Made by a program: the position numbers and the translations under genes | Source of the DNA: CAYGAM01 sp964347915 | GTDB taxonomy: Archaea > Thermoproteota > Nitrososphaeria > Nitrososphaerales > Nitrosopumilaceae | Assembly: GCA_964347915.1 (NCBI GenBank) | Contig: CAYGAM010000006.1 | Location: forward strand, 1-43,745 | Direction: 5' to 3' | Length of the DNA: 43,745 nucleotides | In this document: piece by piece, positions 25,689 to 34,866 of the stretch | Position numbering within the stretch: position 1 is the first letter of the stretch | Layout of the letters: each line of letters starts with the position of its first letter | Notes under the pieces: model-generated | Database searches by the model: none | What the model was told of the DNA's origin: nothing | What the model saw: the letters and a program-made list of their open reading frames with translations, nothing else

Positions 25689-26375
25689 ATGACAGACGTA
25701 ACAGTTGTAAAATTTTCATTTGAGAGCGACAGGTTTGAAATTCTAGTCAAGCCCGACCCTGCACTGGAGTACAAGCTGGGAAAGAGAAAGGATCTGTCGG
25801 GCATACTGGTATCAGACGAGATCTATGCGGATTCAGGCAAGGGAACAAGGGCATCATCAGAAAAGCTGGTGCGCGCATTCAAGACAGACGACCCTGCCGA
25901 TATTGCACGGCAGATACTGGAAAAGGGGGATCTCAATCTTACAACTGACCAGAGGCGCAAGATGATAGAAGGAAAGCGGCGGCAGATTGTGGAAAGAATA
26001 GCCAAGACGTTTGTCGATCCGCGCTCGCACCTGCCGCACCCTCCGCTTAGAATTGAGCAGGCAATGAAGGATGCCAGGGTGTCAGTCGACCCGTACAAGA
26101 GCATAGACGAGCAGGTAAAGGATACGGTAGAAAAGCTGCGCAAAATAATTCCGCTCAAGACTGAAACCCTCAGCCTGGAGATAGTAATACCAGCCCAGTA
26201 CGCTGCGCGTTCGTACTCTGTGCTGCGTTCGGCGGGACGGCTGAATGAAGAGTACTGGCTTACAAACGGCTCGCTAAAAGCAATACTTGAAATATCCGCC
26301 GCAGAGAGGCTCAATGTGATAGAAAAACTGGGTTCAATTACCAAAGGCGCCGCCACAGTTGAGGTGGTAAAGTAA
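25689..26375 (+). CDS. sdo1: SBDS ribosome maturation protein
   Basis: The protein has 228 residues: an N-terminal FYSH domain (VKFSFESDRFEILVKPDPALEYK), a central helical part with RRKMIEGKRRQIVERIAKTFVDP, and a C-terminal ferredoxin-like domain. It releases the anti-association factor from the large subunit in eukaryotes; in archaea it is constantly linked to the exosome operon, as here. Its stop overlaps the Rrp4 start (TAATG). Confidence 0.95.
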   Translation: MTDVTVVKFSFESDRFEILVKPDPALEYKLGKRKDLSGILVSDEIYADSGKGTRASSEKLVRAFKTDDPADIARQILEKGDLNLTTDQRRKMIEGKRRQIVERIAKTFVDPRSHLPHPPLRIEQAMKDARVSVDPYKSIDEQVKDTVEKLRKIIPLKTETLSLEIVIPAQYAARSYSVLRSAGRLNEEYWLTNGSLKAILEISAAERLNVIEKLGSITKGAATVEVVK

Positions 26376-27058
26376 TGGAGGCAGTAAAGCGGAAGTTTGT
26401 CACTCCGGGAGCCGTCATAACCAGTGGCCCGTACCGCCCGGAGCAGAATGTAATTCTGGACGGCAGGAATCTTGTGTCTACCGTTGTGGGAATATCTGAA
26501 ATATTTGACGGAACCGTACGCGTGATTCCAGTGACGGGAAAATACTATCCCAAGACAAACGACATGGTGATAGGCAAAGTGACGACCAATACGTCTCTCT
26601 CATGGGAGCTGGACATTGCATCTTCATACGTGGGCGTGCTTCCGGCATCAGACGTATTTGGAAGAAGCTTTTCCGCGCATGCAGACGAACTCTTTACAAG
26701 GCTGCGGCCAGGCGACCTTGTAGCAGCCAAGGTTGCAAACTTTGATCGAACAAGAGATCCGCTTCTTACAGTGTCCGAGCCCGAGCTGGGCAAAATCGAA
26801 TCCGGCGATCTTATTGAAATGCCGTCAAGCAAGGTGCCGAGGCTGATAGGAAAGCGGGGCAGCATGATACAGATGATTGAGACTGCAACCGGTGCAATAG
26901 TCACAATAGGGCAGAACGGCAGAATAGTCGTCTCCTGCGACAATTCGGATGGGTTATTAAAGGCAAAGAAAGCCATACATCTTATTGATGAAAAAGTGCA
27001 TGCGCCAAACCTTGCAGACCAGGTCAAGGCTGTGCTAGAAGTAGACGGTGAACAGTAA
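26375..27058 (+). CDS. rrp4: Exosome RNA-binding subunit Rrp4
   Basis: The protein has 227 residues. N-terminal domain, then S1 (VGVLPASDVFGRSFSAHADELFTRLRPGDLVAAKV) and KH domain (VPRLIGKRGSMIQMIETATGA with GKRG). It caps the archaeal RNA exosome and feeds RNA to the Rrp41/Rrp42 ring. It overlaps SBDS and Rrp41 by one base each (TAATG). Confidence 0.96.
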   Translation: MEAVKRKFVTPGAVITSGPYRPEQNVILDGRNLVSTVVGISEIFDGTVRVIPVTGKYYPKTNDMVIGKVTTNTSLSWELDIASSYVGVLPASDVFGRSFSAHADELFTRLRPGDLVAAKVANFDRTRDPLLTVSEPELGKIESGDLIEMPSSKVPRLIGKRGSMIQMIETATGAIVTIGQNGRIVVSCDNSDGLLKAKKAIHLIDEKVHAPNLADQVKAVLEVDGEQ

Positions 27059-27807
27059 TGGGCGGAAGAGATACGAATGTTGTTTTGCTGGATGAGAACG
27101 GAATACGCTGCGACGGGCGCAAGGTGGACGAGCCCAGGCGCATAATGCTGCAGGCCGGCGTGCTAAAGAATGCGAACGGATCAGCATACATTGAATTTGG
27201 CGACAATAAGATTTTGTGCGGCGTGTACGGTCCGCGCGATGTTCATCCAAAACACATGGCTCAGGCGGATACTGGAATACTGCGATGCAGGTATCATATG
27301 GAGCCGTACTCTGTAACTGAGAGAAAGAATCCGGCGCCGTCCCGCAGAGAGATTGAGATATCAAAGGTGATAAAAGAGGCGCTAGAGCCGGCAGTCATGC
27401 TGGAACGATTTCCGAGAACAGCAGTCGACGTGTACATTGAGATACTCCAGGCCGACGGCGGCTCCCGCTGCGCCGCGCTTGACGCGGCATCCGTTGCGCT
27501 GGCAGATGCGGGAATACCAATGAGGGACATGGTTTCAGCATGCGCAGCAGGCAAGGTGGCGGATACGATAATACTTGATGTCAACAATGAAGAGGACCAG
27601 GCAGGCCAGGCAGACATGCCTGTAGGCTATATGCCAAACCTTGATAAAATTACGCTGCTCCAGCTTGACGGCGTGCTTAGCATGGAAGAGTATGCAAAAT
27701 GCCTGGAGACCGGCATCAAGGGATGCAAGATTGTGTACGAGATACAGAAAAAAGCGCTAAACGACCGATACTTTGGGGGGGAGAACAATGACGGCAGCCA
27801 TACTTGA
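27058..27807 (+). CDS. rrp41: Exosome catalytic subunit Rrp41
   Basis: The protein has 249 residues with an RNase PH fold: IRCDGRKVDEPRRIMLQAGVL, the phosphate/RNA arginine region LERFPRTAVDVYIEILQADGGSR and the catalytic acidic motif ILDVNNEEDQAGQADMPVGY. It phosphorolyses RNA from the 3' end in the ring with Rrp42. Confidence 0.96.
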   Translation: MGGRDTNVVLLDENGIRCDGRKVDEPRRIMLQAGVLKNANGSAYIEFGDNKILCGVYGPRDVHPKHMAQADTGILRCRYHMEPYSVTERKNPAPSRREIEISKVIKEALEPAVMLERFPRTAVDVYIEILQADGGSRCAALDAASVALADAGIPMRDMVSACAAGKVADTIILDVNNEEDQAGQADMPVGYMPNLDKITLLQLDGVLSMEEYAKCLETGIKGCKIVYEIQKKALNDRYFGGENNDGSHT

Positions 27808-28594
27808 TCAGCTAAAAAGGGACAAAATAGCGGCGCTCTTGGACGAAGGAAAGCGCCTTGACGGCAGGGCGTTTGACGAGCCGAGGAATCTGAAGATTGA
27901 GGCCAACGTGATACCAAAGGCAAACGGCTCTGCAAGGGCGCGCCTGGGAGACAGCGATGTCATATGCGGAGTCAAGATACAGCCGGACAGGCCGTTTCCA
28001 GATGTCGGAGACAAGGGCATCTTTATCTGTACGGCAGAACTGCTGCCGTTTTCGCATCCTACTGTAGAGACAGGCCCGCCAGGCGAGGCTGTAATCGAAC
28101 TTGCAAGGGTTGTTGACAGGGGAATCCGCGAGAGCAAGATGATTGATCTGTCCAAGCTGGTAATAGAAAAGGACAAGTCTGTAGTAGGAGTCTTTGCGGA
28201 CAATACCGTGCTTGACTATGACGGAAACCTCTTTGACGCCTGCTCGTATGCTGCCACTGCGGCAATACTCTCGTCCAAAGCTCCTGCATGGAAGTTTGAG
28301 CAGGATGCGCCCGTCCTGGTTGAAGATTCTGAATCTCCGATACCCGTTACCACGATACCAGTATCTGTTACAATGGGAAGAATCGGCAGCCACATTATAG
28401 TTGATCCAAACGGCGACGAGTGGAGCTGCCTTGATGCACGAGTTACAATAACGACAGACTCTGACGGACACATCTGCGCGCTTCAAAAGGGCGGCAAGGA
28501 CGGATTTGCGTATGATGATCTTGTAAAGTGCGGCGAAATGTCAGTCAGGATTGGCGCCAAGATAAGAGAGACGCTGCAGAGCGTAAAGAAATAA
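27788..28594 (+). CDS. rrp42: Exosome structural subunit Rrp42
   Basis: The product has about 268 residues with an RNase PH fold lacking the catalytic acids: GKRLDGRAFDEPRNLKIE, ELLPFSHPTVETGPPGEAVIELARVVDRG and LDYDGNLFDACSYAATAA. The ATG at 27788 is preceded by a purine-rich GGGGGGGAGAACA and overlaps Rrp41 by 20 bases. An upstream start at 27773 would add five residues. It completes the hexameric ring. Confidence 0.95.
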   Translation: MTAAILDQLKRDKIAALLDEGKRLDGRAFDEPRNLKIEANVIPKANGSARARLGDSDVICGVKIQPDRPFPDVGDKGIFICTAELLPFSHPTVETGPPGEAVIELARVVDRGIRESKMIDLSKLVIEKDKSVVGVFADNTVLDYDGNLFDACSYAATAAILSSKAPAWKFEQDAPVLVEDSESPIPVTTIPVSVTMGRIGSHIIVDPNGDEWSCLDARVTITTDSDGHICALQKGGKDGFAYDDLVKCGEMSVRIGAKIRETLQSVKK

Positions 28595-28803
28595 TGGCAA
28601 AAAAAAAGTCGCTAAAAGGACTGGGCGCGCGGTACGGCATCAAGATAAGAAAGCAGTATTCAAAGATTCATTTTCAGCTCAAGCAGAAGCGGACCTGTCC
28701 TGAATGCGGCTCCAAGGCGTTCAAAAGGGTTGCAGTTGGAATCTGGCAGTGCCCAAAGTGCTCTTTCAAGATAGCCGGCACCGCATATGATGTCAAAATA
28801 TAG
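28594..28803 (+). CDS. rpl37ae: Ribosomal protein L37Ae (eL43)
   Basis: The protein has 69 residues with a zinc ribbon: RTCPECGSKAFKR and WQCPKCSFKIAGTAY (CxxC-x14-CxxC). The start is ATG at 28594, overlapping the Rrp42 stop by one base; a longer frame to 28528 is inside Rrp42 and is not family-like. Confidence 0.95.
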   Translation: MAKKKSLKGLGARYGIKIRKQYSKIHFQLKQKRTCPECGSKAFKRVAVGIWQCPKCSFKIAGTAYDVKI

Positions 28804-29059
28804 CGCCAAGATAACCGTGTCAGCAGGCTCCAAGACCAAGGCCGTATTTGATTCGCTGAATATCGACAACAACTATTATCCGGAGAATCCTACTTCCACC
28901 AAACTGTCCCTGTCTGGCGTGATAACGGTACGCGTGGAATCCGACCAGATATCACATCTGCGGGCAAACCTCAACTCGCTGCTGCGGCTGGTCTGGGCAA
29001 GCTACGACTCGCTGCAGTCATCCGAGCAGATTCTGCCAAAGCAGCCCGCAGACGCCTGA
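28790..29059 (+). CDS. pcc1: KEOPS complex subunit Pcc1
   Basis: The product has about 89 residues, a Pcc1/CTAG-like alpha-beta fold: AKITVSAGSKTKAVFDSLNIDN and ITVRVESDQISHLRANLNSLLRLV. It is the dimerisation subunit of KEOPS, which makes t6A37 in tRNA. Two adjacent ATG codons (28787, 28790) overlap the end of L37Ae. It closes the SBDS-exosome-L37Ae operon, a known archaeal arrangement. Confidence 0.85.
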   Translation: MSKYSAKITVSAGSKTKAVFDSLNIDNNYYPENPTSTKLSLSGVITVRVESDQISHLRANLNSLLRLVWASYDSLQSSEQILPKQPADA

Positions 29060-29592
29060 TATCTTTGACGGACTCTGCAGCAAATTCGGGCGGCGGGCCG
29101 GCGCCTGCATGAACGGACTCTCTTCCTTGCAGGATGCAGCCGATTTGATAACGCATCCCAGGCGCAAAAGCCTGTATTGGAAGAGTCCTCAAAAGGGGAC
29201 TGTCAAGTTTGCAGGAGATCGTCAGATATGTTGAGTATTGGGAGATGACGCATCCTGCATTATGACCTTTCAATCTGCGATGCGCCGCATGAAAGTGCGG
29301 CGAAATTGCATCCAAGATGCGGCTGCAGAATTGCGCTCCGTTATGTGTTGCACAGTCTTTTCTCGCGAGCGCATTGTGCTTGCATCTGCTAATTCCCTCT
29401 GATTGCTGTTCATGCCTTCCAGTCTAAAGAATATGCCTGTGATGCTTTGCATCCTTGTGCAGAAAATTCTTGGCTCTGTCCTGATCCTTTCCTGCCTGCC
29501 GCTTTTTGCATGCTCAGGCATTGCTGCAGAACAAACTGCAACGAACCTAATCATTATATAACACACATGAAAAATTAGTCAGGATAAAAAGC
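29060..29592. other. 533-bp spacer
   Basis: No gene recognised on either strand. A TATA-like ATTATATAAC is at 29553-29562 for the next gene. The rest has no clear repeat or RNA. Confidence 0.4.
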
Positions 29593-30456
29593 ATGTCATT
29601 AACATCTTTCATAAAGATTCCAGAAGTTAAAGCTCTTTTCAGAAAGGAATTTCCATTATCTCCAACTAGGCTGGAGGGCGAGATGAAAGCGTGTCCTGTA
29701 ACCAAGAACTATTCCCTTGTAGGCACATCTTTTGACTATCTGCTTAGATTTTTTATAGAATACACAAATCCAAACTGCATAACAAAACCGTGGGTGGCAG
29801 AACATTCTCTTGCCCTTCTGGAACATGGTGCAGAAAACCATGGGAGGAAGGCTTCAAAGGACATTCTTGATGCGTCAGTTAAAATGAAATCACTTTTGCA
29901 CGATGCAAAAAAGGCTCATAAAAAATATCTGAGCACGGGAAAACTTGATGACAGCTTGATGAGAACGTCGATAATTCTTGCACAGATAGATGTCCTGTAT
30001 CGCACCGGAAGCATGCATCCGGAGCTAGGCGAGGCCAATCCGGGAGACATGCAGGACTTGCGCAACCTGATATCGTTGGTAAATCCCAAAATGTTTCAGA
30101 CAAAAAATGCATGCTACCTCAACCCGACATTTGGATACGGTTCAGAACTGGTGGGGGGCGCAGATGCAGATCTTATCATTAATGATACATTGATTGACAT
30201 TAAAACTACAAAATTTCTTTCATTCAGGCAGGAGCAATACAATCAGCTGATTGGATATTATATTCTTGCAAAACTTGGAAAGATAAGCAAAAAAGATGAC
30301 GTTTCAATTTCAAAGATTGCGATCTATTTTTCAAGGCACGGCATACTTCACGCCATTTCTGCTGACGAGATAGAAAGCAACCCTGGATTTCCAAAATTTG
30401 TAAGAGCATTCGAGAAGCTTGCCGCCGCAGTTTTTAATAAAAATGAGGATGAATAA
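29593..30456 (+). CDS. PD-(D/E)XK superfamily nuclease-like protein
   Basis: The protein has 287 residues. The nuclease core is near residues 183-222: GGADADLIIND, then TLIDIKTTK (Asp193, Asp202, Lys204) and EQYNQLIGYYILA, the helix that follows the active site in Cas4/RecB-like members. The N-terminal 170 residues are mainly helical and not recognised. The gene is AT-rich compared with the exosome operon. Its end overlaps a HEPN-like frame by 14 bases, suggesting an operon. I infer a defence or DNA-repair nuclease; no Cys cluster for an iron-sulfur Cas4 is visible. Confidence 0.72.
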   Translation: MSLTSFIKIPEVKALFRKEFPLSPTRLEGEMKACPVTKNYSLVGTSFDYLLRFFIEYTNPNCITKPWVAEHSLALLEHGAENHGRKASKDILDASVKMKSLLHDAKKAHKKYLSTGKLDDSLMRTSIILAQIDVLYRTGSMHPELGEANPGDMQDLRNLISLVNPKMFQTKNACYLNPTFGYGSELVGGADADLIINDTLIDIKTTKFLSFRQEQYNQLIGYYILAKLGKISKKDDVSISKIAIYFSRHGILHAISADEIESNPGFPKFVRAFEKLAAAVFNKNEDE

Positions 30457-30790
30457 CTTGCATCACCTGCGAGGAGCATGCGAGCATCCTTCAAAATATT
30501 ATCTTCGGGAGGCAATAGGCTGCTTGGAATCTAAATCATATGGAATGGCAATTGTTGCGGCAGCAGCTTTGATTCATTTAGCATCGTATTTTGTTTTGCT
30601 TGCAGAATAACACAGTCAAGGCTGCAAGGCTCAATAACGCATGACAAAATCAAAAAAGACGGAAAAAGGAATGAAATCAAAGGCGATGCTGAGCGGCTAA
30701 TGAATGCAAGAAATTCAGCTGCGCATGCAGAAGAATTGATTGTGCCTGAAGCAAAAACGGACAGTAAAACAGGAAATATGCGCCATCCAG
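30443..30790 (+). pseudogene. Frame-broken HEPN-like protein
   Basis: The first frame (MRMNNLHHLRGACEHPSKYY...) has an alpha-helical HEPN-like start (KYYLREAIGCLESKSYGMAI-VAAAALIH) and stops at 30610. The continuation is in another frame from about 30600: ITHDKIKKDGKRNEIKGDAE, then RLMNARNSAAHAEEL, which contains the R-x4-H motif (RNSAAH) of HEPN ribonucleases. The two halves join at 30598-30610 by a frame change. This is either a real decay or a sequencing error. With the error fixed it would be a protein of about 110 residues coupled to the upstream nuclease. The end is not well defined because the frame stays open. Confidence 0.5.
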
Positions 30791-30943
30791 CAAAACCAAA
30801 GATTGGCGATCTGCCTGCTGCCAAAAAGCAAGCATTTGCAATGTCCATGCGAAACTGTCCTGGTACGGCGGCCTCGCACGAAACTGCTTTGATGCAATGC
30901 CTCTGCTGCGAAGCCGGCATCTCAGGCTCGCCAACCTCATCTG

Positions 30944-31990
30944 TCAGCACATCCATCTGGGAAAGTCTGCCAGTATGGGGTAGCCGTGCGCTTTGGCATT
31001 CCTGTAATGGCGGTCAATGTCCCTGCTGCCGTAGGGGAGCCTGTCCTGGGATTCAAGGAGCATTTTATTCTGCGTGGCGTCGTTGCGCGCCTGCAGATCC
31101 TTGATGAATCTGCTTGGCGGCAGGCGGCCTAACTTTTCGCAGTTGCACTTTTGGCACGCAAGCACCAAGTTCCACAGTTCTGTGTCGCCAATATAGTCAA
31201 ACGGAATGACATGGTCAACATGCGTGTGCCTGCCGGGAAGCAGCGAATTTTCGCAGTAAAAGCAGACGCTGTCGGAAAACGATTCAAGATGCCTTCTAAA
31301 CCTGCCTTGATCTCTTGCGTACAGCGCATTCCCCTCGATCTTCTTTACAAGATTTGGAGTTCCAAAGTTGCGCCTTTCCAGGAAGCGTATCCATTCTAAA
31401 ATTACCGACCTGTACAGCGACGCATAATTGTCCCTAAAGAATCGAAGCGCCTTTTCATTAAGCAGTATCCCTCCTCTGGGATCCACTTTTTTGTTGTCTG
31501 CAGAATCATGGTACTCTTTTGCAAGATAGTCGTAAAAGATTCGCTGTTCGCTTCCGCCGACCTTTTGGAATCTTGGTATTACGTCATCAAAGCATTCCTT
31601 GGTAATTTCGTTCACGCACCGCGCTATCCTAATGCTGTCTGTTTTCTGCAGTTCCTTGTACGACTGCGGGTATGCATCCTTTTCAAATTCGCGCCGTATT
31701 ATGGTTATTATCATGGGCACCTGTTTCTTTGGACCCTGCCGCAGGCGGCACTTGCACTCCTGCATCCAATAGTACTTGAAAAAGTACTCGGCAATTTCCG
31801 AGTACCACACCTTTGTATTGGAACTCTCAAGGCTATGGTCCAAAAGAAAGCGGGCCAGGGCAAACTTGTACGTGTTGTTTGTGGCGCCCTTTGATATTAT
31901 TGACATAAAGCGCCGGCGAATCTCATCCTCGCCGGCTTCAAAATCCATGCCTTGCCTGGCGGCATTATGAATTATAAGTTTTGAATGCAA
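30944..31990 (-). CDS. HNH endonuclease domain protein
   Basis: The product has up to 348 residues. The C-terminal third is an HNH module with paired zinc cysteines: VCFYCENSLLPGRHTHVDHV (Cys243, Cys246, Asp259-His260), WNLVLACQKCN (Asn274, Cys279, Cys282). The N-terminal 230 residues are helical and unassigned. The TTG at 31990 lies inside the target duplication of the neighbouring IS, which inserted at its 5' end. An ATG at 31948 (MDFEAGEDEIRRRF) is a plausible start that the insertion does not touch. Probably a defence or mobile-element nuclease. Confidence 0.82.
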   Translation of the reverse strand: MHSKLIIHNAARQGMDFEAGEDEIRRRFMSIISKGATNNTYKFALARFLLDHSLESSNTKVWYSEIAEYFFKYYWMQECKCRLRQGPKKQVPMIITIIRREFEKDAYPQSYKELQKTDSIRIARCVNEITKECFDDVIPRFQKVGGSEQRIFYDYLAKEYHDSADNKKVDPRGGILLNEKALRFFRDNYASLYRSVILEWIRFLERRNFGTPNLVKKIEGNALYARDQGRFRRHLESFSDSVCFYCENSLLPGRHTHVDHVIPFDYIGDTELWNLVLACQKCNCEKLGRLPPSRFIKDLQARNDATQNKMLLESQDRLPYGSRDIDRHYRNAKAHGYPILADFPRWMC

Positions 31991-31998
31991 ATCTGCCT

Positions 31999-33178
31999 TG
32001 TCTATTGTCTATAAAGTAGTATACCCTTGGGGGCTAGGACGGCGGGCGCCATGATCCACAGAGTGGAAATAAAGGTGCGTGGGTATGTCAGGAGCCTGCG
32101 GAAACGATGGAGGCATATTGGGCGCCGTCGGGTGCGTGTCATGCACAAGTTAGATGAATCGAAAGTTGATTGGATAGTAAGGCGCAAGAGAGAAGGCAAG
32201 ATGACGACTGCAGAGATAGCAGCCGCCATAGGCGTCTCGTCAATATGGGTCAAGAAACTCTGGGCCAGGTACAAGAACGCAGGCAAAATCGTCTATCCAA
32301 AGCGAATGGGCAGGCCCAAACATGGCCTGACTGGACGCCGCGAACACTCTGCTATCCTGTCTGCAAAAAACATCTGCGGCTACGGCGCGGTACGTCTTGA
32401 GGATCACATAGTAAAGCATACTGGAATCCATATACCACACTGCACCATACACAATATACTGATGAAGGAAAATCTTGCCGAAGTCCAGCCAAAAAAGGCC
32501 AAGAGGCGTAAGTGGATTCGCTATGAGCGTGAACACTCCAATTCAATGTGGCATACGGATTACAAAAAGCTGCACGACGGTAGGTGGTTCATTGCGTACA
32601 TGGATGATGCCTCGCGGTTTATAACCGGATACGGCGTGTTTGAGGAAGCAACGGGCGCGCATGCTATAGAGGTTCTAAGAAAAGCAATATCCATGTATGG
32701 CAAGCCTGCATGCGTGCTTACCGACCGCGGCACCCAGTTCTATGCCAATGAGTCTGAACACAGGAAGCGCGGTGCAGCCGAATTTGAAAAGGAATTGGTC
32801 AGGCTCAACATCCGACACATTCTGGCCCGCGTGAATCACCCGCAAACTAACGGGAAGCTAGAACGCTTCCACAGGGAACTCCAGCGCATGCTTCCTACGT
32901 TTGAGAAATCATCTGTTGGCAAGACCACCAAGATTGACGGCGCAAATGGACATGTAGGCGGCCCGTTGAATATGACGGGCCCCAAGGATCCAGTGCAACG
33001 TCTGATAGAATGGTACAACCAGGACAGAATGCATATGTCCCTGGGTGATGGAACAGAGACCCCGGCAGAGGCGTATGCCAGAAAGGCTCCTCCAGCAGGG
33101 CGAAAGGTTATTGATGAGCAGACAGGAGAGGAACATAATGCCTGATCGTGAAGGGTATACTACTTTTGAGATTCTACA
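31999..33178 (+). mobile_element. Complete IS481-type insertion sequence, 1180 bp
   Basis: The ends begin TGT and share the block AAGTAGTATACCCTT (32014-32028 and inverted near 33150-33165). A 13-bp direct repeat TGCAAATCTGCCT flanks it (31986-31998 and 33179-33191); the repeat may extend by one or two bases. It carries one transposase gene. Confidence 0.85.
32141..33145 (+). CDS. IS481-family transposase (DDE integrase core)
   Basis: The product has about 334 residues. N-terminal helix-turn-helix (MTTAEIAAAIGVSSIWVKKL) and a second DNA-binding part, then the rve core with all three catalytic residues: Asp in MWHTDYKKL, Asp in VLTDRGTQF, Glu in TNGKLERFHREL. The ATG at 32141 (MHKLDESKVD) is chosen; a longer frame from 32027 adds 38 basic residues. 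The gene appears intact, so the element may be active. Confidence 0.92.
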   Translation: MHKLDESKVDWIVRRKREGKMTTAEIAAAIGVSSIWVKKLWARYKNAGKIVYPKRMGRPKHGLTGRREHSAILSAKNICGYGAVRLEDHIVKHTGIHIPHCTIHNILMKENLAEVQPKKAKRRKWIRYEREHSNSMWHTDYKKLHDGRWFIAYMDDASRFITGYGVFEEATGAHAIEVLRKAISMYGKPACVLTDRGTQFYANESEHRKRGAAEFEKELVRLNIRHILARVNHPQTNGKLERFHRELQRMLPTFEKSSVGKTTKIDGANGHVGGPLNMTGPKDPVQRLIEWYNQDRMHMSLGDGTETPAEAYARKAPPAGRKVIDEQTGEEHNA

Positions 33179-33193
33179 TGCAAATCTGCCTTG

Positions 33194-33256
33194 GCATTGC
33201 GTGTTCTGTTCCGGCAGATGCTGAATTGGCAGCATGAATTTCTGACTGGCGCAATG
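33194..33256. repeat. Nested inverted repeats next to the IS481 element
   Basis: GCATTGCG and CGCAATGC bound the region, and ATGCTG-AATTGG-CAGCAT forms an inner hairpin. It is just outside the 13-bp duplication and could be part of the older target or a small structured RNA. The stretch to 33430 holds no convincing gene. Confidence 0.4.
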
Positions 33257-33430
33257 CGGCAGGCCGCTTGGCATTTCAATTATGGATGAATCGTGTACGG
33301 TGGATATTCTAGCCGCAGCGTCATGCCTGTGCGCCAAGACGGCGGACTTGGCGGCAGTCCTGCAATGTTCCGGCGGACATTTCATCCGCAGCGCCAGGCT
33401 CTGCGCACCAACCTGCAGGCGGGGATGCAT

Positions 33431-34580
33431 GTAACATCTCGGGCTCTGGAAGGTCAGGCGATACTGCAAGTCATGCAAAAAAAAAATTGCTGCCGCCGTG
33501 CCCGGCGTGCTGCCGGGAGAGCATTATGGTAAGCTTGTCATGTCAATAGCCGCATTCCTTCGCTGCATGTACCTATCCTATGAAAAGATTCAGAACATAC
33601 TGCATATGCTTTACGGCTCCTGCATATCAGTGGCCACACTGATCCGCTTGTGTGACGTCTCAGCAGCGAAGATGACGCCCGTCTACGATGATATTCTGGA
33701 GGAAATACGAAGCTCCGAATCTGTCGGAGGCGACGAAACAGGCTGGTTTCTCAACGGAGCCGGCCACTTGGTCCTGACGCTTGTGAGCAAATTCTCGACG
33801 TTCTACCACATAGCGCCGTTCAGATCTGGCGATGTCATAGATTAGCTGACGGCCGACTTTGACGGCATTGCGATCTCGGACTCGTTTCCGCCGTGGAACC
33901 GCATCGGATGCAAGCACCAAAAATGCCTTCCGCGCTACTTTCTGGACATGTACCTGACGCTGAATAAAAACCACAGCTCCGAGTTCAGTATGATGTTTTA
34001 CAAGCTTCGCGGCATCCTAAAGGACGCAATAGATATGGGCAAGGCCACGCCTGAAGAGGTGCAGCGCCTTGATTACCGCGTGCTTGAGCTTGCCTCATCC
34101 ATGTACAAAGACAAGGACTGCATCAGGTCTACAAAGCGCCTCAAGAGGGAGGCCGACCACCTGTTTACGTTCCTGGAACATAACGTGAACTATCACAACA
34201 ACGACAGCGAGAGGGCGGTGCGCATGCTGTCCATGATGCGAAAGATCCTGTACGGAAGCAGGTCCGAGGGGAATGAGGACGACAGATCCTGTGCAGCGTA
34301 TACGCTGCATGCAGCCTGCGCGGCGTCAATTTTTACTCGTTCGTAAAGGAGTATCTTGACGACAAGGCTGCAAAGATCCCCATGACGGCTCAGCCTGCAT
34401 GTGCAGCGGCGGCATAGCGGGCAAAAACACAGCAAGCCTTGTCAATGCATCCTAAAATTGATCCGGATACACAGGATCGCTGCCATGTCGCGGCCAGATG
34501 ACTGCAGTGACTGCGGTTCAGATCCAGAAAAATATGGCAGATTTGTGCCAAAATCCAGCTTCCAGATCCCAATCTGTTAC
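33431..34580 (+). mobile_element. Degraded IS66-type element with recognisable ends
   Basis: The left end is GTAACATCTCGGGCTCTGGA; the right end, read inward, is GTAACAGATTGGGATCTGGA. IS66 elements usually begin GTAA and make 8-bp target duplications. No duplication is visible here (flanks GGATGCAT and TTAAAGAA). The transposase inside lacks its N-terminal part and is broken. The ends are nearly the same as those of the three 111-bp elements. Confidence 0.75.
33435..34417 (+). pseudogene. IS66-family transposase remnant
   Basis: Reading starts in the zinc-binding region (RYCKSCKKKIAAAVPG) and continues KLVMSIAAFLRCMYLSYEKI, GGDETGWFLNGAGHLVL, an in-frame TAG at 33843-33845, then ISDSFPPW, MYLTLNKNHSSEF and NDSERAVRMLSMMRKILYGS. 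A frame change near 34325 is followed by NFYSFVKEYLDDKAAKIPMT and a stop at 34417. All three DDE acids are still present (GGDE, ISDS, NDSE). The roughly 100-residue N-terminus of IS66 transposases is missing, so it is not functional. Confidence 0.85.
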
Positions 34581-34632
34581 TTAAAGAAGCAGATTTTGGT
34601 TTCGGCGGGCGGAATTATCTCGGCTTGGCGTT

Positions 34633-34839
34633 TCAGCCGCTCTGGCCATTGTTCATTATTTTGAATTTCAGCCTGGCCAGGCGCCCTTCATGCGGTGCTG
34701 TTTTTGATTCGCCGCACTCGGAATATGCAATCGCCAGAGCCTGATCGTCGATTTTATTGCCTTTGGGGTGCTCTTCCTTGACGATTCGCTGGAAGCAGTC
34801 GGAACTGGATAGGATTCGCTTTTTGAGATTGATTGGCAC
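34633..34839 (-). CDS. Small protein with a phage-type QALAIAYSECG motif
   Basis: The protein has 68 residues. KGNKIDDQALAIAYSECGES resembles a short motif (QAxAIAxSE) found in phage and provirus structural or head-maturation proteins. The rest is basic. It is the last of four minus-strand frames starting at 36576. The similarity is by eye only, so the viral origin is a guess. It may also be the remains of a longer gene. Confidence 0.4.
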   Translation of the reverse strand: MPINLKKRILSSSDCFQRIVKEEHPKGNKIDDQALAIAYSECGESKTAPHEGRLARLKFKIMNNGQSG

Positions 34840-34866
34840 CTCTTGCAGGTGAGCCGGATTGTCGGC

